From positions 62,001 to 126,000 of the forward strand of contig JAGVSM010002867.1 of assembly GCA_022494885.1 (NCBI GenBank): a stretch of 64,000 bases of DNA. Reading direction: 5' to 3'. The position numbers were made by a program, and so were the translations under genes. Shown here one piece after another: positions 11,261 through 22,959 of this stretch; the stretch's first letter is position 1, and the number at the start of each line of letters is the position of its first letter. The notes under the pieces are model-generated. The model saw only the letters and a program-made list of their open reading frames with translations, had not been told where the DNA came from and made no database searches. The stretch is from Micrasema longulum. Its lineage: Eukaryota; Arthropoda; Insecta; Trichoptera; Brachycentridae.

Positions 11261-12119
11261 AAATTTGACTTATCGTCTGTAACCTGTAATTAAATAAGTT
11301 TATTTTTTTTTAAATATGAATATAACTATGATTTTACTTCATCGACAATTAAATTTACGGTTGTGATGCGAGCTCTCGAAAGAATCGTAAAATATTTAAA
11401 TACAATACTGTCAATTTTCGATGATGGGTCGATAAGTCTTAGCGTCTGCTATTTTATGTCAAAATATGACCAGGTGCTTATCTGTTTAAAGTCCAAGGTG
11501 ATTAAAAATAATTCAATTAATACAATATGCAATAATCCATGTTTGAGTATTCAAGAAATGCTTTATTAAACACTCAAGGTTTGCAGTTCTTTGGGTGAAC
11601 GGTTGATGCATTCGACTAAATGTAGCCACCAAAAAATTTGCCCATAGAAACAACACAATTATTACAAAAAATGAATGATCATCGGTCCATACAGTTGATA
11701 AAAACTTCAGAGTTTTTGAAACAAGTATCTGTAAATGTGTGGGTGCTTACTACTCATCTACTGCCCAAAAACAAAACACAACAGAGATGAATATTTTTTT
11801 GCAAAGTGAATATAAAAAGCTGGGCACTTACATAGCGTATAACCCTTTTTGAATTTCGGTTCAGCTAAAAATATACATCGCGTTTATTGCTAAAAATATT
11901 TTTATTATGTCCTATTGTAATCCCATATTGGTAAATACCGCAAAGTAATAATTCGCGACCCGCTTCACGTATTATTACTCTGAGGTAAAAACTGTGTTAA
12001 ATCTTCGAGGAACTTTATAAGTTCCAATAGTTTTTTTGTTGAAATTTCAAAAGAAAACATTTAATTTTTGTACTTATAATTATTTTACTTTTTAGCCACG
12101 CTATTTTAAAGAATTTATT
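11261..12119. other. Non-genic AT-rich DNA
   Basis: No gene or repeat with recognisable ends. Confidence 0.5.
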
Positions 12120-12715
12120 CTACTTTATTTTGTGACAAGAGATTTTAATCATAATTAGGATTAGAAAGAGCGCGCAATCAATAAATATACAAGCTTTCCC
12201 CGTCTCCCTCAATGCCTCGGTCCATAGGAGTAAGTAGTGAGTATAAAACGCGACACCACTCTGTTTTTGCGTAAAGCCCTCGCTTTCTCTAGGTTCACAC
12301 ATCTCATGCACGCACGCCAATTATTACGATTTTTGACATCCCCATCTTCAAATATTTTTTGGATTTGGTCATGCCATGTCTTGATTGATCTTCTCCGTTT
12401 TCCGCGTCCATCAACATTCGCATCGTAAATGTATTTAGCCGTTCTTACGCCGAGCTGCCCATTCGCTCTGCATATCCGGACCAACGCAACACTCCTTTCT
12501 CGATTTTGTCGCTAATACTTGTCTCAGCCTTACATAATGCACGGATCTTGACATTTGTGTAGGCACCTGGGAGAGATCGCATTTTGACATCGTTCAGCCT
12601 ACTTTCATCCTTGTTTTTTAAATTCCATACTTCGCTTCCATACATAAGGCTTAGCACTACGACTCCATTGTGAACTGCATTATAAATTACACAAATATAG
12701 TCCACAACACATCTA
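12120..12715 (-). mobile_element. RTE-type LINE, C-terminal ORF2 fragment
   Basis: On the minus strand two overlapping frames give the C-terminal tail of an RTE-like endonuclease/reverse transcriptase. The first frame (12705 down to about 12445) has LMYGSEVWNLKNKDESRLN, then MRSLPGAY, then IEKGVLRWSGYAERM. The second (12484 down to 12209) has TAKYIYDANVDGRGKRRRS, KTWHDQIQKIFEDGDVK, then WRACMRCVNLEKAR and a tail with ILTTYSYG. One frameshift separates them, and the polymerase core upstream is missing. This block order is standard for the family, as also seen at 61345-61771, 54522-54632 and 63064-63275. Confidence 0.8.
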
Positions 12716-13903
12716 TAGTCAAAAACTGCAAATATAATTTTTAAGTGTCAATATATTATTTGACTGACTTTAATTAATATTTCTTTTCAATAAAGAAAGT
12801 TGTTCATCTGTGTATGCTTCTAAGAATATCTACCAGTTCTTGCATTTGAGATTAACTAAGTACCTAGCTATTATCCAGAAAGCGTGCTTATTTCTTTATG
12901 GTTTTATTATATTCTTTATGGTTAAAAAGATAAAATAAATTAAGATAGGTAACACTATCTCCAATTATTTGGAAAATAAATCTAAATATGCCAATAAATA
13001 CATTATTTTTGTATAATTTATAATCCAACGAAGAAAACAATTATTACAAAAAAGTGTACTTTTTATTTACCAATCCCCGATTTATAAATGTGCAATTAAT
13101 AATCCATTAATAAACAATTCCAATTACTGAGAATATCAATATTTCATTACATTTGTATGACTTATCTACGATATTACAGATTCTAGTTCTAATACATAGT
13201 CCATCATTATTTCACCATCGATGAAATTAGTCGAAATAAAATTATTTGATATTACTTTGAAAGTCAACATTCTAAAATATCAACTAGATGCTAAATTTGC
13301 AATAATTACTTTGAAGATATTAGATGCGCGGGATACACTTACCATTCAACCTAAATATTTATCACGAATAAATAGATTTATGTATATTTTATTCCATTAA
13401 TATTTCATCGCGAACTCAACCGCTTTCCTTGAAAAGTGTTTTGAAAATTCAAATTATATTTACAATTTACTAAGTATTATATAAGTTCGATAGATATTAC
13501 AACGTAAAAATAAATATTATATGTATCTTTTTGTACTATAGCTTATTGAAATAAACGTAAAAATAATCGGATTTTATAATATTAACAAGAATACACTAGA
13601 ATACACTCAAACCCCGTTTTGGACGGTTTCGAAATAACACGAAGCGTAAATGCGATTGATTTTTTTAAACAATAATTTAACAATGGGTGTAATATAGAAA
13701 TAATATTATTCGTTATTAAAATGCTCTACATCGCTCTTTTTATTTCTAGGCACAAAACATCCTTGTTATCATTTTAAAATGTATTTTTTTGTGATATAAT
13801 TTAGGAAAGAACGTATCCCCGTATAAAAAGAGATTCCAGTGCAATAATGTATTAAGTAGGTAATCAAATTATTTTATCAAAATATTATATTACAGCGATT
13901 ATT
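12716..13903. other. Non-genic AT-rich DNA
   Basis: No gene, repeat boundary or structured signal recognised. Confidence 0.5.
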
Positions 13904-14035
13904 CGCATGCAGCGACTTGCAAATCTATACAGTGATGATTTAGATTTATTTTATACCACGCCGCTGATGATCAAGTCCTGTGTTTTGAAAAAGAGTAACA
14001 ATTTAAAATTAAAATAATGATTAGTTCTTCACTTT
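13904..14035 (+). repeat. Fragment related to the Harbinger derivative
   Basis: CGCATGCAGCGACTTGCAAA, then TACAGTGATGATTTAGAT and TGATGATCAAGTCCTGTG, then TTAGTTCTTCACTTTT. The same order occurs just downstream of the accessory-gene remnant at 7501-7615, and its first part recurs at 39218-39265. It is probably an eroded 3' flank of the same accessory gene. Confidence 0.6.
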
Positions 14036-14363
14036 TCCTTTAACTCTTTACTCTTGTGTGTATAATTATTTTTTTAAATTTATTATTGTTTAATATTAAT
14101 ATTTTAATAAACCATGAAGTAAACTTTTTAACTTTCCTTTTAAAGCCCTTTCTTTTTTTTCTTCTTCTCTTTCTCTTTTTTAAAGACTGCTATTTTCTTT
14201 TATAAAAGAAAGGTGAATATTAATATTTGTTACAGATGTAATTTTTCTTTTTTATATTTAAATACTGTTTACCACTGTATACTTTTCTCGATGTTTTTGT
14301 TCTTTTTTGTTGTACTTTTTTCACTGGTTTTAGTGTAATTATGTAATTGTTCATGGAACCGTA

Positions 14364-14391
14364 AATAAATAAAGAAATAAATAAATAAATT
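14364..14391 (+). repeat. LINE-type A-rich tail
   Basis: AAATAAATAAAGAAATAAAT-type tail following a T-rich, gene-free segment; it looks like the end of a LINE 3' UTR. No coding part was identified upstream. Confidence 0.35.
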
Positions 14392-14553
14392 ATGAAAAAA
14401 TGTTAAGATTTTCAATTTTAGATCAAACAATAATACCGCTCAAATAATGCAGTATTTTTGGTTGGAGTATAATGACAGTATCGAACCATTGTCGACTCTA
14501 ACAGTGATTTTAATTTATGTGCATTTTAAAATTAACATTACTATTCAGTGAAA

Positions 14554-15802
14554 AGATGGCGAAGTATGATATGTAACTTTTTAGGTATATTAATATTATA
14601 TACCTATATCACCGGATTTGTCTCGACGTATGCAAAATATGGTACGTTTTCGTTTAATATGGTTAGAGAATATAAGCCGTGTCACTTTTTAATTTTTTTT
14701 TTTTTTAGTTTTTAAAGATGGTGAGTTGAGATATGTCACTTAACAACAAATATGACTTGACAACATACGTGACATACTATCTTTAGAAGAAATGGGGTTT
14801 TGGTTAACAATTTAAGACATATCTTGTCTTTATTTTAGATGACAAAATATGGTATCTCAAACATATCTTGTTTTGTCAACCCATAGAATTAAAAATAGTC
14901 CAGAAACCGCATACCTGCAATAAACAGAAGGCGACTAAACTACTCTTAAAGGAGTAGTTTTACGTTTTAACCCACTAGTGTAGACGTCGCTTAGTACGCA
15001 ACTCCCGATTTAAATTCAACTATGCCGTGTTGTGTCATTTTAAAGTGTAGAAATACTGCTGGGATCTTAAAGAAACAGGTTGGGATCACATTTCATGTGA
15101 AATTAGCAAATGTTTGTGTAAGAAGCAAATGAATGACTTAAAAATTAAATTATTCTTCTATCTGTCAGATTGTCGAAGAAAACAAAATCTTCAAAACATC
15201 AAACATTATTTAACATGATATAAAAATATCCGTTTTATGTAAAATAAAACTTGTTTTATATTTTAAGTTCTAAGTTCATGAATTAAACTACTTACTCTTA
15301 TTAAATGACCTTTTACTTATCTACTCTGTTGTGTCAGTCAATAGAATTTTAGAGAAATTAAAAGATTGCTTTTTTTTACCTTACATTTGCGTTATGATTA
15401 TATTTTTTTCCCATCGTGCAACATTACGCGGCGACTTCGAGAATGCGCGCGGCGAAAGTGGGACAAAATGGGGGGAATTTTTGGACGCATTCAAATATGA
15501 TTCTACGCTCCTTCAGGACTATTCTTAATTCTATGCGTCAACCATTACTTATTTTCTAAAGATAGTAATGCCATGTCTGCCGAAAGATGGCTAAATACAA
15601 TATGTTAAACATACAATCTTATTTTGTCGTCTTTGTTGTAGATGGCTAAATATGATATGCCAGGAAAGTCTGGAAAAATATGTAAATCCAAGAGAAACAA
15701 ATGTTTAATACATCTACTGACCCTAGAATTAGGCCTGTTAACTAAAATTCAGATTTTTCAGAGCCCATCAAAAAGTGACATATCATACTTAGCCACCATT
15801 CC
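14554..15802. mobile_element. Composite element with GATGGCTAAGTATGATATG ends
   Basis: The left end AAGATGGCGAAGTATGATAT and the right end, reading TATCATACTTAGCCACCATT, are complementary over about 25 bases with a few mismatches. Further degenerate copies of the motif lie inside at about 14715, 14840, 15585 and 15640, so several insertions or rearrangements of one family are likely. It encloses the THAP-bearing segment at 14887-15110. An open frame at 15420-15525 (GC-richer, with FENARGESGTKWGEFLDAF) is unrecognised. Confidence 0.45.
14887..15110 (+). pseudogene. THAP-domain gene start (P-element-like), copy 1
   Basis: After an ATG at about 15022 the frame reads MPCCVILKC, then NTAGILKKQVGITFH. 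This is the N terminus of a THAP zinc finger: MPxC, the second cysteine a few residues on, and the GITFH block that precedes the FP motif. The C2CH domain is cut off after FH, where the sequence diverges. The 135 bases before the ATG, including the small inverted repeat AAACTACTC/GAGTAGTTT, are conserved with 62072-62304. THAP domains are the DNA-binding domain of P-element transposases and of several host regulators. Without the rest of the gene the P-element assignment is an inference. Confidence 0.6.
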
Positions 15803-18800
15803 ACTGAATTACCCTTGGGATAGGCATTGAATCATTTTTATTCTATTATCGTACTCAGCAATAAATCAACAAAACAGGTACCTATATTGATGTAAATGTG
15901 TCATAAATTAATAATTTAATCGTCTTATTGACAATAATTCGAGATTATTAACCTATTAATCTTTCATGTGAGGTACTACATAAACATGCAATCCAATCTT
16001 AACTGGAAATATTTACAGTTACGTATTGCGTAATTTATTGTATAAAATGTAGGTACCTAATTAAATATATTTCAAAATAATTAAATAATTTGTCATAAAC
16101 ATATAAAAATTGTAAGTATGTAGCAGTGGCGAATGGTGATTTTATTTACAGGTAAGCTATATAAAATATCATATATTTGAACCGACATTGAAGGTACATA
16201 ATATAATGTAAGTAATATGTACTATAAATTGATAATTTTCTATTCTGTGTGATACAACAACTCTCATCCATGAAATCAACTCAAACGACGTAACTTCGTG
16301 ATATACTCGTATTATATAATATGGATATATTATCCATTATTTTAATACAAAACTCATTAAAAAATAAATTAAAAATAGCACTATGAATTCAGTTGATATT
16401 AGGTATTCAATTGAAATGTCAACTGGTTTAATTGTTCTAAAATTAATAGTGCTAAAAACGGCCGCGTCGATCGCCATTTGTCCTGCAAAATGACGCATGC
16501 ACGTAATTATGATCTTATGTCAAAAGTGCCATCTCAATGAAAAATAGTCTTTAAGAGAAAATGTTTGAAATACTGTTTTCCAAATCAAGAATCTTAAAAT
16601 AATTTGTTTAATCTGCAAGTTTAATCTAGGAGAAAAAACCCGCACTGGGGTTAAGACATTTAAAATATAGTATACCTATTTGTATGAAAAAATATGCTGG
16701 AATAATCGACTAGTTTCTTGGCTTAACGCAGGCGCTGGGCGCGCTTTATTAATATTAATATTTACATTAGGATAAAAATACGAACGGTAAAAAGGATTTA
16801 AAATAAAAAGTAATTATTTATTTGTTTTTCTGTACCTAAATAAAGTTACAGTAAAACATTATTATAGTCAGTCAAATATAATAGTAAGCTGCGCATAATC
16901 GCTTCTATACAGGGTTCGCCCCTGGTATGTAGCTCAAGTATCGTAGCGATAAATTAATAGTTGGTATCTTATTTTGTTTACTCTATTAGATACTTATGCA
17001 TAATTTACCGAGATTATCAGTAGATAAGGGTTATGAAGTTTGGCTTAAAGGAAAACGTTACAAAATGCACTGTCGAAGTCATGGACAAACGAATGAGGAA
17101 GTTCGGCCTACGAGAAATTGTAAAAATCAAAACATTTAATTCTACGGCGAAGTTTTTCGAAAATATATTTAAAAAAATCATAAAAATGAACTACTTTGAG
17201 ACGTCACAGATTCAGGTGAACAATAACCAATCAATTATGGCGTTGTTATGGGTAACCATGTTTTTCAACGTTTAGTGTACTTACTCCTTTTAAATGTCAT
17301 GAAAACTTGTCGGCTAAAACTTAAAATTACATTTTTTTAAATCATTTCGATGATAATACCATGCATACAAATAAAAAAATATATTTTAGCTTAGTTTGAT
17401 AGTCAATTAACAAATATATAAAAAAAAAATAAACCACTGAACTTCCTTAATGTCAAATGCACCGTCCTTAACTATAGTATCCGTCCTAACAAAATATAGC
17501 ATATTGTATTATGTGCCCTTCTTTACATATTGATGTCAAATAATTATCAGACCTTTACTCAATCCGTGTCTAAATTTCTAAGTGCATGCCGACTTATAAA
17601 TCTCGCATTAATGTAATTCAAGATACCGAACAATCAAAACACACTTTCCAAAATAGGCAAAATACTAACTAGATTTTGGTTAAACCCCTTATGCTATGCC
17701 TATCATGCGCGGTCCGTCCATATATTGGATGCAACCAATGCTTCCCAAAAATTTGACCTCTAAACAATCGGTATCTATTTTTTATTTATTGAATAAAATC
17801 AGCTATAAGTTAACTAATCCTTTAAATAACTACAAGAAATATTTTATTATTGGTTTATTGTTTTAATCGAAGCCATTTGAGAAGGGTTCGATGTTAATTC
17901 ATCAATAACGTCCAAAAAGTTGCGACAATCCCAGATGCAACCTTTCGAACGCGCAGTTATGCGTGAACTAGTATAAATAAAATGCACCGCGCTTTGTCTG
18001 ATTCTGGATTATGGAACTACGCAAGTGCTTTAGTTCCTTAAGGGCGATCGTCAGTACAAAATTTTACAAATCCGCGCATGCGCACACAGAAATCTTTAAT
18101 CTCTGGAACCAATCCTAACAAACACATCCGGGTTCATTTTCTATGTATTGTGACCGTTTTATAACAAATTTAGTACTGAAATCGGTTGACACGATGTCAT
18201 TTTAATATTAAACTATGATATATGCTAAAGTTATGGCATAAAATTGCTTTATAAATTATTTCAAAGCAATATTTTTACCTATGTATGTATGTACTTAGTA
18301 TCAAATAACTGCTTCCCTAATCAAAAACTTCACCGCACGCTCCTGATGCCTATTATCACCACTTCCAAAATAACAGTGGCATTCCAATAAACGCAGTAAA
18401 ATATCGTCGCACCTGAGCGAATATAAACTTGCCGTCGCTTCAGTTCGTTTTTGTCCAACTGACCAAAACACAAATCAGCAGAAACGGAGCTTTAAGGTTT
18501 TTTTTACAAAATAGGCATAAATAATGACCACAACTTAAGATAAAATTCGTAAAAAAAACCCTTAAACTTAAACATGTCTATGATTTATTATGTCAATGGT
18601 AAAAGGGTAAAATTTTGATACATATGTATGACGGTTATTTTAAATACATTATATTGTGAGGTAAAATAAATAGATACGTTATTCCTATATCTAAAATATA
18701 GCAAATATTACGATGCCTAAAACATTTTTTTCGTGACATGTGCAATTCGTGTAAGAAATGATAAACAGTCATATTTCCTTTGTTCGTATTATTTTTTTTG

Positions 18801-20412
18801 TTATTTTCGTGTAACTCTTCCATAGATAGGACACTAGGCGCCAACTGTCTTTCTACTTTAAAATTATAAATAATGCATAAATAATTCAATTAAAATGGCG
18901 GTTAAATAAAAATAATAAATATTGATTGATGATGATCGATATTATTGATGCAGTTCAAAAGATTATTTTTATTTGTTACTTAAGTACCTTGAATTATATA
19001 ACTATATAAGGACATTCAATCCATCTAATCTTCACATTCGTAGGCGAAACCATAGTCACGAAATTTTTGTTTTTATTTTTGTAAAAATAAAATAAAGTGT
19101 ATGATTTCTTATATTATAAGTTTAAAAATAATAAAATTGAAATAAAAAATATATTTGGTTGTTGACAAAAAATATTTTTAGTACAAGTGAAACCTCAGAG
19201 TAATATAAAAAAGCCCGTTACGGAAATAAATCATTTTTTGATTAGATATCAATCACGAAGTTAGCTATAGATTACAGAAAAACAATGGGCCGTAGGTACT
19301 CAGGTCGAGAATCGCAAGCCCAGCGACGAAACGTGGACGAAACCGTCCGTTACACGTCAGTCATAAAAGCATAAAAAAGATTTGTCGCATTTTTAAAGTC
19401 AGTTTGCTGCAGATGAATGAGTTATATCAATTGTGTGAAATATTTTTATGTTTTCTTTAGATATGAATTGAAATTTTCGATTTACTATGTTTTATTTTTC
19501 ATCTTGTTTTGATTACATTTATGAGCACACACTATTTAAATATGTGTTTATTTTTTTTCTTATATTTAAAATATATTATAGTAAATTGCTATTCTTTAAT
19601 TTTAATTGTATTATTTTACTCTATTTAGTTACTTTAAAAAAAAAATATTTCGTTAAATTATTTTTATCTGTTCATTATTTTAATTTATTTTGTGTTCATT
19701 ATTTTATACGTACACAGTATTATATCTGTACTCTTTTTATTTGATTATCAATTAAAACTAATGTCTGAGCACCCGATGACAAACTATTATTGAATAGTTT
19801 ATCGGGACAAAACATATTTTAATACTTTATTTTCTTTATAATGTATTAATATTGTAATAATGTGTATATTTTATTAAACAAAGACCGTATGAAGAAAAAA
19901 AAACAAAAAACATATTTATTAACTGGATAATATGCGATAAAATGCATGTTTACAAGTTGCTGGCCGATATAATGGTTGTGCGTAATCCGGACATCGCATT
20001 GACGCATTGTTTGAAGATGGCGGGTGGCGGACAACCAATCAACTGGCGATTATCTCCTTGCCGGAACTGGTAGCATGACCTTGACAGTCAGCACCAAGAC
20101 CTGGTGATTATTTCTCCAGGAGATTACTGCACAGAGATACACAAGAATACGTGCAATTATACCACGAAGAATAAAACGCAATGGCTATTATTATATCGTG
20201 ATAGTATCATATATTATTGATAGAACAGTACCAAACAGATAAACAAACAATCCAAAACCTTCATCAACGGTTTTATGAAGCCATAAAACAATGTTACTGA
20301 AATGACACTGTTGACATTAAGCAATAATTGCAAAATTTACTTTCAAATTGATTTGAAATTCAGATTCAAATATTATTCTAAACACTATTCTAAACACTAC
20401 ATTTGAAACTAA
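15803..20412. other. Long non-genic AT-rich stretch
   Basis: No gene recognised. A patch at 18422-18560 shares TCGCTT(C/T)AGTTCGTTTTTGT with 34573-34600, and the two also share inverted segments around TTTACGAATT and TTGTGGTCATTATT, so a degraded element is likely at both. A short 29-codon open frame with an ATG at 19285 stands out by GC content but has no recognised product. GC-elevated spots at 16735, 17700 and 20000-20080 are unexplained. Confidence 0.45.
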
Positions 20413-20541
20413 TACCCGTATGCAGAGACAAAACTTAAGGTAAGGAAAGAACATTATATTGTCTTCACCTTCGGGTTATTCTCCGCATTTGAGATTAGAA
20501 TGTACTTCCCTCACTTTAAGTTTTGTCTCTGCATACGGGTA
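20413..20541. mobile_element. 129-bp MITE with 27-bp perfect inverted ends
   Basis: Starts TACCCGTATGCAGAGACAAA and ends with the exact complement TTTGTCTCTGCATACGGGTA, with pairing extending through CTTAA to 27 bases. The interior is about 75 bases with no coding potential. Flanking A/T bases allow a TA or TAA duplication. The perfect ends suggest recent insertion. I saw no other copy in the window. Confidence 0.85.
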
Positions 20542-20599
20542 TAAATCACTAAAATGATTCAGATTTATATTTTAAAGATTATTAGCGCAACAATGTTCA

Positions 20600-20947
20600 G
20601 AGTATGTCAAATGTTTGCAGACAGGCTGGATTTTCTCCCTAGGAAGTTATTAAGATCTAAATTTGCTGCAACAGAGAGGGGAAACTTTTTTAAAGGGGAA
20701 TATGACAGTCTAGGCATTTAAAAGGCTTATGATTTGTCATTGGCGGTTTAAGTGGCCTTTTACACACTGAATAACATTCACCATTCCACCCATGTTTCAC
20801 ATTTCCTCAACTCTTCCATCGGTTGACTTTTGTGAAGTAAAGGAGCTGAAACCTTTACCGTGTTTCAGCGTCCGTCGCAACAAATTTAGATCTAAATAGC
20901 TCCCTGGAAAGGAAATCCAGCCAGTCTGCAAACATTTAAACATACTC
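20600..20947. mobile_element. MITE-C, copy 1
   Basis: Inverted ends: GAGTATGTCAAATGTTTGCA at the left, with the complement ending AAACATACTC at the right. Pairing continues inward through GGCTGGATTT and TAGATCTAAATTTG for about 60 bases. The interior holds the family signature GGCATTTA..GGCTTATGA, TCATTGGC..TTTAAGTGGCC and GAGCTGAAACCTTTA. Related copies: 20983-21215 (inverted), 22326-22755, 50935-51305, 52100-52195. Confidence 0.75.
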
Positions 20948-20982
20948 AAAAGATTGTTGAATCAACTAACTAGTAAAAGCAG

Positions 20983-21215
20983 AAGCCTTGAATCTCACCC
21001 ACATGATAAAGGTTTCAGCGTTTTTTTTCTAAAGTCAACAGATGGAAGAGTTGAGGAAATGAGGATGTTTAAACATAGGCAGAATGGTGAATGTTACACA
21101 AAATGTAAAGTGGCCACTTAAATCAGCTAACGACAGCCCTGTAAATGCCTTAACTTCCATATCCCTTTTCAAAACTGTTTTCTCTATGTTGCAAAAAGTT
21201 TAGATCTAAATAAAA
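20983..21215 (-). mobile_element. MITE-C, copy 2 (partial, inverted)
   Basis: The reverse complement of the MITE-C interior: AAAGGTTTCAGC, GAAGAGTTGAGGAAAT, GAATGGTGAATGTT, AAAGTGGCCACTTAAATC, then TTTAGATCTAAAT. It lies 35 bp from copy 1, so the pair could fold back on itself. Confidence 0.65.
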
Positions 21216-21721
21216 GTAGTTAATTTTTATTAACATTTTTTAAATCTAATTTCCCTTAGCACTGAACTTCCTCGTTGTACAAAACGTATTGACATTTTTT
21301 TTTTCGGGAATAAGACGTTGTGGAGTTACCATTTACTGTCACTTTTAATAGGTGTATTATTTTATTTCAAAACAGCGAAGTAGGAAAATACTCTGAACTG
21401 TATATCTATACATTTATTTTGAAGGTATACTTCGCTTTTGAGCCTTTTAAAGTAAGTTTTTGCAATACGTATAAGTAAACCTTTAAAAACCTTAACCCTG
21501 GTACCAGGTAGCGTTAACTTGGCCTTCGTAGACATCGATAAGGCCACACAAACTGTCTCGTCTTGCTTGAATTAACCTTGTTGACATTACAGTAAATAAC
21601 TCCATTACAAGATCAAGATTCTGCAATATTTTATTTTTATTTGCGATAAATCAATGCGAGCATACTAAAAATCTCGATTAAATAATCAATAATATAATAT
21701 GAAAGGAATACGCATGCTAAC

Positions 21722-22019
21722 ATTTTATTTTATTTTATTTATTTTAATTCAATTTAATTTAATTTAATTTTATTTTATTTTATTTTATTTTATTTTATTT
21801 TATTTTATTTTATTTTATTTTATTTTATTTTATTTTATTTTATTTTATTTTATTTTTATTTTATTTTATTTTATTTTTTATTTTATTTTATTTTATTTTA
21901 TTTTATTTTATTTTATTTTATTTTATTTTATTTTATTTTATTTTATTTTATTTTATTTTATTTTATTTATTTATTTATTTTTTATTTATTTTATTTTTTT
22001 TTATTTTATTTTATTTTAT
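21722..22019. repeat. TTTTA pentanucleotide microsatellite, about 300 bp
   Basis: Nearly uninterrupted TATTT/TTTTA units with a few insertions and TTTA or AATTT variants at the edges. It lies between MITE-C copies. The length in the real genome is uncertain because assemblies often mis-size such arrays. Confidence 0.95.
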
Positions 22020-22325
22020 CTGGGAAATCAACAGTTCTACATACATATTTATAGTAAACAAACAGATATAGTGTATAAACTCAGAACTAATAACAGATTT
22101 CCACAAAGTATACAAAGTTAGCAAAGAAAATATTATATTACATCACATGTTTTACTTATTGGTACATGAAACAGGTGGTACCGTCTACAAATCCAATAAT
22201 AATAAAATCATTATTAAGATCTACTGAAACTATGGTATTGAACACATTTGTAACCTATAAAAAAGCAGATACAATATTTACAAATTACGACAAAGATAGA
22301 AAACATTTTAAAGAAAGAAATGTGG

Positions 22326-22755
22326 ACGTCTCGGCATTTACATGGTTTATGACCTGTAGTTGGCTGGTTTAAGTGGCCACTTTACTCACTGTTTAACATT
22401 CACCATTGATGCCTATGTTTGAACATATTTCTTAAATTCTTGAATATGTTGATTTTAGTGAAGCAAAACAGAAGAAACCTTTATTGTTGTGACCGGATTC
22501 ATCTGACTGAATTACATCACATACTAGGCAACGCCTGTTTCACAATTTGCATACTTCTTCTTATACCAGTTGGTTTAAATACAATATTTTGAGCGTGTCC
22601 AAATATTTGCAGACAAATGACCGGAATATACCCTCTGCGGTGTTATTAAGATTTACAAATTACATGTAATGTAAAAATACAGTGTATTTTGTAAATATTT
22701 ATAACTACCTAGGGGGTTTATCCGGTTTTTTCTCTACAAACATTTGGACATACAA
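22326..22755 (+). mobile_element. MITE-C, copy 3
   Basis: Carries GGCATTTACATGG..TTATGACC, TTTAAGTGGCCACTTTAC, the ATGTTTGAACAT block, and CATCTGACTGAATTA with CACATACTAGGC. At the right, TCCAAATATTTGCAGACAAA (about 22600) and TACAAACATTTGGACATAC (22737-22755) form an inverted pair. The full block order is shared with 50935-51305. Confidence 0.7.
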
Positions 22756-22829
22756 AAAATATTATATCAAATATTGATTGGGTATAGGGCAAATTCGCGT
22801 ATCATCAACGGTACAAATGAGTACAAACA

Positions 22830-22910
22830 TGACATGTGTTTAATTTAGTTATAGATATGTATATATAACATTATTGTTTACATATTTATAACTAAATTAA
22901 ACACATGTCA
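22830..22910. repeat. 81-bp hairpin with 32-bp arms
   Basis: TGACATGTGTTTAATTTAGT starts the left arm (22830-22861) and its complement closes the right arm (22879-22910). The arms pair over 32 bases with one mismatch, and the loop is 17 bases. No coding. It could be a miniature inverted-repeat element or a pre-miRNA-like hairpin; expression cannot be judged from DNA. Confidence 0.8.
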
Positions 22911-22959
22911 AGGTTTTATCTCGTTTTTTTTATTAATACAAATTAACAAAAGAAAAAAT

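Noticed and set aside
19285..19374. 29-codon small open frame with raised GC
   Set aside because: Starts with ATG, but there is no conservation evidence and the sequence around it is unremarkable; it cannot be told from chance.
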